Assembly: GCA_003557445.1 (NCBI GenBank)
Contig: PWOK01000146.1
Location: forward strand, 1-5,411
Reading direction: 5' to 3'
DNA from: Halanaerobiaceae bacterium
GTDB taxonomy: Bacteria; Bacillota_F; Halanaerobiia; Halanaerobiales; CSSED10-376
DNA length: 5,411 nt
Under the pieces are notes generated by a model that saw only the letters and a list, made by a program, of their open reading frames with translations, made no database searches and had not been told where the DNA came from. Below, piece by piece: positions 1 to 4,964 of the stretch (positions are counted from its first letter, which is position 1; the number at the start of each line of letters is the position of its first letter). Made by a program: the position numbers and the translations under genes.

Positions 1-383
1 ATTTCTTAATAATTGCTTTTATATTAAAAATTATTGTAATTAAAGAAAAAAGAATAGCTTTTGGTAAAATGTTTTCTGCAGTAGTTTATATTGGGATTAT
101 AAAAGCGGTGGGACTTATTATCCAGAGGTATATACAATCCATACAGCAGACTACTGATACATACTTGCATACAGGCTCTTTGTTTCCTGAGATTGAAGGG
201 TTTTTAGCATATTATTTAAGGACATTAAATATATTTAGTTTCTGGCAGGTTATTTTACTGGCCCTTGCCCTGACAGTTTTTTATAATTTTAGCAAACTTA
301 AATCTGTTATAGTAATGTTTTCCATATGGCTGGTCTGGAATTTTCTGGCTGCTTATTTTTCTTACTTAAGAGGTATATTTTAA
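1..383 (+). CDS. Yip1-family integral membrane protein, C-terminal part (5' end outside the window)
   Basis: The reading frame is open from the left edge (first full codon at base 3) to a TAA at 381-383, giving 126 visible residues. The ATG at 69 is internal: the 22 codons before it are open, hydrophobic and continuous with the rest, and no ribosome binding site precedes it. Visible structure: a hydrophobic start, a short basic segment (KEKR), then about three membrane segments near residues 23-43, 79-98 and 102-122. The 'FSFWQVILLALAL' stretch before the penultimate helix resembles the Yip1 domain seen in many bacterial polytopic proteins. Those proteins have no well-defined biochemical role. 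The membrane nature is directly visible; the Yip1 assignment is recognition by pattern and moderately sure. No hairpin terminator is visible between its stop and the next gene. Confidence 0.7.
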   Translation, partial: FLIIAFILKIIVIKEKRIAFGKMFSAVVYIGIIKAVGLIIQRYIQSIQQTTDTYLHTGSLFPEIEGFLAYYLRTLNIFSFWQVILLALALTVFYNFSKLKSVIVMFSIWLVWNFLAAYFSYLRGIF

Positions 384-548
384 ATTGTATTATTTTTTTA
401 GTTTTTGAAGGATTTAATAGATTTATCTTGAACTTTAAAATAGAAATAAAAAAATTTGTATAAATAAAAAAAAAGAGGGGGGATAATAAAAGAATAAAAG
501 GAAAAATATGAATTAATATTAATAAAAATTAAAAGGAGGCAGAAAAAA

Positions 549-1886
549 ATGGCTGAAACAAGTAATAATAGTTTACTTGAAAGAACTTTTGAACTTAGTA
601 AGAATAATACCAATGTAAAAACTGAGTTTATTGCCGGGGTTACTACATTTATGACCATGGCTTATATTATGTTTGTCAACCCCAATATTTTAAGTGATCC
701 TTATGGGGCTGCCATGCCCTGGAATGGAGTTTTTATTGCTACTATTGCCGGTATTATTTTGGGTACACTATGTATGGCTTTTCTGACAAACTATCCCTTT
801 GCTCTGGCTTCAGGAATGGGGTTAAATGCATTTTTCTCCTATACTGTTGTAGGGTCTATGGGTGTTGCCTGGCAGGTTGCCCTGGGTATATTATTTGTAC
901 AGGGTATTATTTTTGTGATATTAAGTGTAACACCGGTCAGGGAAACAATTGTTAATGCTATTCCAATGGCACTAAAGACAGGGATAAGTACCGGTATTGG
1001 TCTTTTTATTGCTTTTATTGGTTTTCAGAATGCCGGTATTATAATTGGATATGATGCTACCCTGGTAACAATGGGAGAACTTTTCACAGGGGAGGCCCTG
1101 GTGGCTATTGTTGGTTTGATTGCCACAGCTATCTTATATAGTTTAAAAATAAAAGGTGCTTTACTCTGGGGAATTATTATTGCCACTCTCTTTGGATTTA
1201 CCAATGGAGTAACATCACCACCTGATGGTATAGTGGCCCTGCCCAGAATGGGAGACTGGAACATGGTATTGGGTGAGCTGCAGATAAGAGAAGTTTTTCA
1301 ATTTAGTATGATAGCTGTTATTATATCTTTTCTGTTTGTTGATTTGTTTGATACTGCATGAACTCTTGTTGGTGTCAGCCAACAGGCCGGATATCTTGAT
1401 GAAAATGGAGATTTACCTAAAGCAAGCAGAGCTTTACTCGCTGATGCTATAGGTACTACCGGTGGAGCTTTTTTTGGTACAAGTACAGTTACCACCTACA
1501 TAGAATCAGCAGCAGGTGTTGCTGAAGGTGGAAGAACAGGTTTAACTGGAGTTGTAGTTTCATGCTTTTTCTTCTTATCACTATTTTTTAGTCCTTTAAT
1601 TGGTATTGTTCCAGGTGCTGCAACTGCACCTGCTTTAATAATTGTGGGTACAATGATGATGACCAATATTACCAAACTGGACTGGGATGACTTTACAGAA
1701 GTTTTTCCAGCTTTTATTACAATGATTATAATGCCTCTTGCCTATTCAATTTCTGATGGTATTGCTATTGGTTTTATTGCTTATCCTTTAGTTAAATTAT
1801 TTACAGGACAGGGTAAAAAAGTACACTGGCTGGTTTATTTACTTGGTGTTTTATTTTTATCATATTTCATCTGGTTCCAGGTATAA
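549..1886 (+). pseudogene. NCS2 (AzgA subfamily) guanine/hypoxanthine permease interrupted by an in-frame TGA
   Basis: This is a PbuG/PbuO-like purine:proton symporter gene of the inner membrane. The frame spans 446 codons, a normal length for AzgA-type NCS2 proteins. Recognisable blocks are MTMAYIMFVNPNIL (residues 35-48), GMGLNAFFSYTVV (89-101), FVDLFDTA (263-270), TLVGVS (272-277), GTSTVTTYIESAAGVAEGGRTG (310-331, with E319) and AYSISDGIAIG near the end. Codon 271 (1359-1361) is TGA where the family has glycine in FDTAGTL; GGA to TGA is one base change. The frame is otherwise intact, with no indel. Start ATG 549 follows AAAGGAGG (532-539) by 9 bases. The stop truncates the product at 270 of 445 residues, before the second half of the substrate site, so it should not transport. 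It may be a young nonsense mutation, a sequence error or, less likely, a readthrough site. No purine riboswitch or PurR box is recognisable upstream. Confidence 0.85.
1365..1386 (+). other. Hairpin immediately 3' of the in-frame TGA
   Basis: CTTGTTGG (1365-1372) pairs with CCAACAGG (1379-1386), one pair being T-G wobble, around the six-base loop TGTCAG. The stem starts three bases after the TGA. The bases also encode the conserved LVGVSQQAG stretch, so the structure may be a by-product of coding. Its position resembles stop-codon readthrough or bacterial SECIS hairpins, but no function can be shown from sequence alone. Confidence 0.3.
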
Positions 1887-1925
1887 AAATAAAAGGAAAC
1901 AATTATTAAATAGAGCTTTGATTTT

Positions 1926-1953
1926 AAAAGAGGGGTTATCCCTCTTTTTTTTT
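1926..1953 (+). terminator. Intrinsic terminator after the permease gene
   Basis: AAAAGAGGG (1926-1934) pairs perfectly with CCCTCTTTT (1940-1948) around a five-base loop, and nine T's run from 1945 to 1953. It lies 40 bases after the TAA of the permease. It separates that transcript from the DUF362 gene. Confidence 0.9.
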
Positions 1954-1973
1954 CAATTAATAAATATCAGGGG

Positions 1974-2002
1974 TTGATTTGTAAATTTAAATAATTTAAA
2001 AT
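1974..2002 (+). promoter_or_regulatory. Probable sigma-A promoter of the DUF362/ferredoxin gene
   Basis: A TTGATT -35 (1974-1979, 4 of 6 matches) is separated by 17 bases from a TAAAAT -10 (1997-2002, 5 of 6). It lies just past the permease terminator and would give a leader of roughly 40 bases. A TATGAT at 2006-2011 is an alternative -10, but it has no good -35. The region is AT-rich, so chance matches are possible. Confidence 0.4.
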
Positions 2003-2051
2003 AATTATGATAGGGAAATGACAAAACTTAAGGAAATGGAGGTAAAAGAGG

Positions 2052-3128
2052 ATGAGCAAGGTTTTATTTTCTCCGGTTAAAGAATCTGATGGTGAACAGA
2101 AAATCAGGAATAAGGTATTACAACTTTATGAGATAAATATTCAAAAGCAAACACTGATTGATAAAGATGATTTTGTTGCTTTAAAAATTCATTTTGGAGA
2201 AAGAAATAATACAGGACATATTAAACCACAGTATTTAAGTGAATTGATAAAAAAATTAAAAAAAGAAGGGAGTAAACCATTTTTTACAGATACCAACACT
2301 TTATATAGAGGTCAGAGAGCCAATTCAATTGATCATCTTAATCAGGCCTATAAACATGGATTTAATCCTGAAAAAGTTGGGATACCGGTAATAATTTCTG
2401 ATGGATTGATGTCTAAAAATCATTCTGAAATCAGTATTCAGGGGAGACATTTTGATAAAGTTAATATTGCCAGTGATATATTGTATAGTGATGTTTTGAT
2501 TGGCTTTTCTCATTTAACAGGTCATATGCAGGCCTGTCTTGGCTCTACAATTAAAAACATAGGAATGGGATGTGCTTCCCGCAGTGGAAAACAAAAACAA
2601 CATGCTGATTTTAAACCAAAAGTTGAACAGGCAAACTGTATTGCCTGTGGTCAGTGTGTGAAATGGTGTCCGGTTGATGCAATTGAAATAGTAGGTGAAA
2701 AAGCAAAAATTGATCTGGAAACATGTTATGGTTGTGCAGAGTGTCTGGCAACCTGTAAATATGAGGCTATATCTATTTCCTGGAGTGGTAGTAGCAGGGT
2801 ATTACAGGAAAAGATGGTTGAATACTGCCTTGGAGCTATTAAAGACAAAGAAGAAAAATCATTATTTTTTAATTTTCTGATACATATAACAAAAAACTGT
2901 GATTGTCTGGGACGGGCTCAGAGCAGAATAATAGATGATATTGGTATCCTGGTTTCTTCAGATCCTGTAGCAGTTGACCAGGCAGCTGTAGATTTGCTAA
3001 ATGAACATACTGAAACTGATTTTTTGAAAGAAACCTGGAGTGAATCCAGTCTTGATTACCGTCATCAGCTTAAATATGCTGAAGATGTTGGTCTTGGTTC
3101 AAGAAATTATGATTTAAAACAATTATAG
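2052..3128 (+). CDS. DUF362 domain protein with two [4Fe-4S] ferredoxin motifs
   Basis: The protein has 358 residues and no signal peptide or membrane segment, so it is probably cytoplasmic. A DUF362-type N-terminal part (about 1-190) contains the conserved-looking HLTGHMQACLGSTIKNIGMGC block (154-174). A bacterial ferredoxin domain follows, with C196-x2-C199-x2-C202-x3-C206-P and C225-x2-C228-x2-C231-x3-C235, the normal ligands for two [4Fe-4S] clusters. The DUF362 fold then resumes with C283-D-C285 and the DIGILVSSDPVAVDQAAVD block (295-313). The ferredoxin is therefore inserted within, not appended to, DUF362. DUF362-ferredoxin proteins are common in anaerobes and are thought to act in electron transfer or redox chemistry; the substrate is unknown. 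ATG 2052 is preceded by GGAGG (2038-2042) at 9 bases. The gene stands alone and its TAG overlaps the stop of convergent ylqH by 6 bases. Confidence 0.9.
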   Translation: MSKVLFSPVKESDGEQKIRNKVLQLYEINIQKQTLIDKDDFVALKIHFGERNNTGHIKPQYLSELIKKLKKEGSKPFFTDTNTLYRGQRANSIDHLNQAYKHGFNPEKVGIPVIISDGLMSKNHSEISIQGRHFDKVNIASDILYSDVLIGFSHLTGHMQACLGSTIKNIGMGCASRSGKQKQHADFKPKVEQANCIACGQCVKWCPVDAIEIVGEKAKIDLETCYGCAECLATCKYEAISISWSGSSRVLQEKMVEYCLGAIKDKEEKSLFFNFLIHITKNCDCLGRAQSRIIDDIGILVSSDPVAVDQAAVDLLNEHTETDFLKETWSESSLDYRHQLKYAEDVGLGSRNYDLKQL

Positions 3129-3398
3129 GTCTTTTTCCAGATTATATATAAAACTAAATATTTCAGCAATAGCCCTGTATAATTCGGGAGGGATTTCCTG
3201 ACCGATATTCATATTGACCAGGACATCAATAATATCCTGGTCTTTTTCTAAAGGAATATTATCTTCTTTTGCTTTTTCAATTATTTTTTGAGCCAGCCAG
3301 CCTTCTCCTTTGGCAATAAGTAAAGGGGCATTATCTTTATTAATGTCATATTTTAGGGCAGCTGCTTTCTTGTTTTCAGGGGATTTTTGGTTGTTCAT
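3123..3398 (-). CDS. ylqH: YlqH-like stand-alone FlhB C-terminal (EscU/YscU/HrcU family) protein
   Basis: This 91-residue protein corresponds to the cytoplasmic C-terminal domain of the flagellar export switch FlhB. It has AALKYDINKDNAPLLIAKGEGWLAQKI (about 13-39) and the family's closing GQEIPPELYRAIAEIFSFIY (66-85). It lacks the membrane part of FlhB. Where FlhB has the self-cleaving NPTH motif, this sequence has roughly PENK, so autocleavage is not expected. Size and domain match the B. subtilis YlqH type, whose function is unclear. ATG 3398 is preferred because AGGAG (3407-3411) lies 8 bases upstream. An ATG at 3404 is too close to that site, and a GTG at 3407 overlaps it. The gene follows the FliK-like gene by 14 bases, the ylqG-ylqH order of Bacillota. 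Its stop overlaps that of the DUF362 gene. Confidence 0.85.
   Translation of the reverse strand: MNNQKSPENKKAAALKYDINKDNAPLLIAKGEGWLAQKIIEKAKEDNIPLEKDQDIIDVLVNMNIGQEIPPELYRAIAEIFSFIYNLEKDL
3216..3247 (+). terminator. Probable terminator of the DUF362 gene, embedded in ylqH
   Basis: GACCAGGA (3216-3223) pairs perfectly with TCCTGGTC (3235-3242). The 11-base loop can tighten by two further pairs. Five T's follow at 3243-3247 on the plus strand. It begins 88 bases after the DUF362 stop, inside and antisense to ylqH, where the same bases encode DQDIIDVLV. On the minus strand no T-tract follows, so it should act only on plus-strand transcripts. No other terminator follows the DUF362 stop. Confidence 0.6.
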
Positions 3399-3406
3399 GG
3401 ACATCA

Positions 3407-3411
3407 CTCCT
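3407..3411 (-). promoter_or_regulatory. Ribosome binding site that fixes the ylqH start
   Basis: AGGAG on the minus strand lies 8 bases before ATG 3398. It is only 2 bases from ATG 3404 and overlaps the GTG at 3407. The 91-residue reading is therefore the best start. Confidence 0.7.
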
Positions 3412-3412
3412 G

Positions 3413-4468
3413 TTATATTTTAATATCCAGGGGTTTATAATTTTCAAGTGTATCTGATTTTTTATCTTTAAATAGATTTATTTCTGTCTCAATTATTTTT
3501 GTAAATTCTTTTTTGTTTTTTAAATTTTCCAAAACTGGAGGATTTACCTTAAAACCATGTTGTTCTAATTTTTTTTGAAGACGGGGAAAAGTATTTTCAA
3601 TTAGAGAAAGGGTATTAGTATTGATTGTATAAAAAGCTGGTCTTATGGTTTTAGAAGAAAAGGTAATAGAACTTTTTACAGGACCACATTTTTTTAACTC
3701 TACAATAAAGCTAATTTTAAAAGATTTTTGTTTTTCTTTTTTATTTTGTTTATTACTTTGCCCATCATTCTCTTTTTCTATTTTCAAAAAAAGGAAAAAA
3801 GGAGTTTTAAAATTATTTATAAGAACAGGGATTTCTAAAAAAAACAGGGGCAAATTCCCCTGTGAGTCAACAAGGTTTAAAATCTGCTGGCCCAGCAGGA
3901 AGGATAATATTTGTTTTGAATTTTCAAAGGAATCAGGATTGTTTAATAAAAATTGCATAAGCTGATTAAGTTTATCTGTGTATTGTTGTAGATCAATATT
4001 AATCTGTTCAGGGTCCTGAGAGATATCAAATATAAGTGAGGATAGTTCTGGATTGGATTTGCTATTATCTATGATATTTTTCAATAATTCCTGTAAATTT
4101 TGTTCATGATCAAGATGTAGAGCCAATCCTTCAATCAAGAGAGGAACTAAAGGCAGATTATTATCAATTAAAAAAGCAAAACTTTCAATTAAAGCCCTAT
4201 CAGAAACTGGCCCTGAATAATTTTTTATAAAATTAATCAGATTATTAATTTCATCAGTATTAAAGGGTAATTCTAGCTTAGACCAGGTTTTTAATAGATA
4301 TTTTAACAGGGTTTTGTTAAGATTTTCTTTAATATTATTGAGAAGTAAAAGAGAATTGTGGTCAAGTTGTGTTGTTTTCTGTGGTTTTTTTATTGAGTTT
4401 TCCAGATCATTAAAGAAATCATCCAGCTGATTATTATTTAAATTGTATAATATTTTTTCAACTTTCAT
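3413..4468 (-). CDS. FliK-like (YlqG-type) hook-length-control C-terminal domain protein
   Basis: The protein has 351 residues, is rich in Leu, Asn and Lys, and has no membrane segment or signal peptide. Residues 1-190 look like a helical region with no family I recognise. Residues about 191-315 resemble the FliK C-terminal domain: a predicted strand (ISFIVELKKCGPVKSSITF, 252-270) in the place of the family's 'L.P..LG.V.V.L' block. It is followed by a helix with ENTFPRLQKKLEQHGFKV (291-308), matching the 'L..LR..L...G' end of FliK. FliK measures hook length by contacting the FlhB C-terminal domain, and the next gene encodes just such a domain, which supports the call. ATG 4468 is chosen because AAGGAG (4478-4483) precedes it by 9 bases. 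An upstream in-frame ATG at 4597 would add 43 hydrophobic residues encoded by repeat and promoter DNA. An internal terminator-like hairpin lies at codons 202-211. Confidence 0.75.
   Translation of the reverse strand: MKVEKILYNLNNNQLDDFFNDLENSIKKPQKTTQLDHNSLLLLNNIKENLNKTLLKYLLKTWSKLELPFNTDEINNLINFIKNYSGPVSDRALIESFAFLIDNNLPLVPLLIEGLALHLDHEQNLQELLKNIIDNSKSNPELSSLIFDISQDPEQINIDLQQYTDKLNQLMQFLLNNPDSFENSKQILSFLLGQQILNLVDSQGNLPLFFLEIPVLINNFKTPFFLFLKIEKENDGQSNKQNKKEKQKSFKISFIVELKKCGPVKSSITFSSKTIRPAFYTINTNTLSLIENTFPRLQKKLEQHGFKVNPPVLENLKNKKEFTKIIETEINLFKDKKSDTLENYKPLDIKI
3837..3863 (-). terminator. Sense-oriented terminator-like hairpin with eight T's inside the FliK-like gene
   Basis: Read on the minus strand, ACAGGGG (3863 to 3857) pairs with CCCCTGT (3850 to 3844) around a six-base loop. 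An unbroken run of eight T's (3844 to 3837) follows, its first T also closing the stem. This is the form of an intrinsic terminator, but it sits in frame at codons 202-211 of the gene itself. Active translation would normally keep the hairpin from forming. It could therefore act as a conditional terminator or a slippage site; neither is shown. Confidence 0.45.
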
Positions 4469-4477
4469 GAGATAAAA

Positions 4478-4483
4478 CTCCTT
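4478..4483 (-). promoter_or_regulatory. Ribosome binding site that fixes the start of the FliK-like gene
   Basis: AAGGAG on the minus strand lies 9 bases before ATG 4468. The longer in-frame start at 4597 has no comparable site, so the 43-residue extension is excluded. Confidence 0.8.
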
Positions 4484-4511
4484 AACAAATTGAAAAATAA
4501 GTATATATAAT

Positions 4512-4540
4512 ATTATATCATTTATATATATGAGGAACAA
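4512..4540 (-). promoter_or_regulatory. Candidate promoter of the FliK-like/ylqH operon
   Basis: On the minus strand a perfect TATAAT (4517 to 4512) lies 17 bases after TTGTTC (4540 to 4535; only the TTG matches the -35 consensus). The predicted leader to ATG 4468 is roughly 37 bases. The -35 falls in the first copy of a 7-base tandem repeat. The surroundings are very AT-rich, so other -10 choices exist. Confidence 0.4.
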
Positions 4541-4566
4541 GGAATAAGGAATAAGGAAAAGGAATA
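4534..4566. repeat. Short tandem repeat, 7-base unit GGAAYAA
   Basis: Three 7-base copies are visible (4534-4540 GGAACAA, 4541-4547 and 4548-4554 GGAATAA). Two degenerate shortened copies follow (4555-4560 GGAAAA and 4561-4566 GGAATA). The array overlaps the candidate -35 of the FliK-like operon. Confidence 0.75.
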
Positions 4567-4574
4567 TGATAGGT

Positions 4575-4600
4575 TTTGTGAAAAATAAAACATTCACAAA
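4575..4600. repeat. Perfect 8-base inverted repeat in the intergenic region
   Basis: TTTGTGAA (4575-4582) and TTCACAAA (4593-4600) are exact reverse complements around a ten-base A-rich spacer. No T-tract follows on either strand, so it is not an intrinsic terminator. It lies upstream of the FliK-like operon promoter and downstream of the small cysteine gene. It could be a protein-binding site or a weak hairpin. Confidence 0.5.
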
Positions 4601-4647
4601 GATCGGTGAAATTTACTTTATTCTCAAAGAAGTATTTTTTTAAAGAA

Positions 4648-4815
4648 TTAAGAACTCAGGTGATGTTCTGAGAGACATTTGTCTTTAATCTCTTCATTAC
4701 AGGGAGTATCTTTTTTAAAGGCATAATAAGTGCAATATTTAATATTAGAGTTATCAGTATCTTTTTGTTTAAGATATTTACATTTTTTAACATCTTTTTT
4801 TCTGGTAGGAATCAT
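4648..4815 (-). CDS. Small four-cysteine hypothetical protein (55 aa)
   Basis: A 55-residue frame runs from ATG 4815 to a TAA at 4648-4650. The ATG is preceded by a near-perfect AAAGGAGG (4822-4829) at 6 bases and by a strong extended -10 promoter, so I treat it as a real gene. The product begins MIPTRKKDVKKC and is rich in Lys. It has four cysteines, C12, C28, C39 and C47, with a His-His pair at 51-52. It has no signal peptide or membrane segment. Four Cys in so short a protein suggest metal binding or a redox or structural role, but the C-x15-C-x10-C-x7-C spacing matches no family I can name. It is divergent from ku and lies 179 bases upstream of the FliK-like gene on the same strand. No terminator separates those two, so some readthrough is possible. 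Confidence 0.75.
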   Translation of the reverse strand: MIPTRKKDVKKCKYLKQKDTDNSNIKYCTYYAFKKDTPCNEEIKDKCLSEHHLSS

Positions 4816-4859
4816 GATATTCCTCCTTTCCGAAAAAATCAGAATAATAACTCAATTCA

Positions 4860-4888
4860 ATTATAGCATATTTAAAAATACATGACAA
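4860..4888 (-). promoter_or_regulatory. Strong extended -10 promoter of the four-cysteine protein gene
   Basis: On the minus strand TTGTCA (4888 to 4883, 5 of 6 matches) is followed after exactly 17 bases by a perfect TATAAT (4865 to 4860). The three bases before the -10 are TGC, making an extended -10 (TGnTATAAT). The leader to ATG 4815 would be about 38 bases. This is the best promoter in the window. Confidence 0.8.
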
Positions 4889-4892
4889 GTGT

Positions 4893-4921
4893 TTTTAATC
4901 ATACCATAAAATGGTTATAAT
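4893..4921 (+). promoter_or_regulatory. Weak candidate promoter of ku
   Basis: A perfect TATAAT lies at 4916-4921. The sequence 17 bases upstream (TTTTAA, 4893-4898) is a poor -35, so basal activity may be low or a different sigma factor or activator may be used. A better -35-like ATGACA at 4882-4887 is too far away (28-base gap). The site sits back to back with the promoter of the four-cysteine gene. Confidence 0.3.
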
Positions 4922-4964
4922 TATTTCTATGTTTATGTTAATAATATATGTAGAGGTGATTTAA

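Noticed and set aside
384..548. Guanine/xanthine riboswitch upstream of the purine permease
   Set aside because: The purine aptamer core and its paired loops are absent, and the leader is simple A/T/purine sequence.
398..658. Hydrophobic 86-residue frame on the minus strand
   Set aside because: It overlaps the permease start and leader, has no ribosome binding site and consists of low-complexity AT-derived residues.
1359..1361. Reassignment of UGA to glycine, as in Gracilibacteria/SR1
   Set aside because: About 1,575 codons are readable in the window and only this one is TGA. Ordinary GGA glycine codons are common, tryptophan uses TGG, and the protein families point to Bacillota. No other gene here ends in TGA, so the window alone cannot prove that TGA is a stop, but a code change would give many more in-frame TGAs.
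1644..1886. Separate gene starting at the in-frame GTG after the TGA
   Set aside because: No ribosome binding site precedes the GTG, and the residues are the plain C-terminal part of the permease in the same frame.
3027..3049. Terminator for the ylqH operon inside the DUF362 gene (minus strand)
   Set aside because: CTGGA/TCCAG gives only five pairs and the following T-tract is interrupted by C's, so it is too weak to call.
4469..4597. N-terminal 43-residue hydrophobic extension of the FliK-like protein (possible membrane anchor)
   Set aside because: It is encoded by the promoter and tandem-repeat DNA and has no ribosome binding site, whereas ATG 4468 has AAGGAG at 9 bases.
4575..4600. Canonical Rex or CRP operator
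   Set aside because: The half-sites fit but the spacing does not: ten bases between AA and TT, against about four in Rex boxes; TGTGA-N12-TCACA against N6 for CRP.
4614..4641. Plus-strand terminator (TACTT/AAGTA plus seven T's)
   Set aside because: The stem is five AT-rich pairs with a loop of more than ten bases, and no plus-strand gene lies upstream to be terminated.
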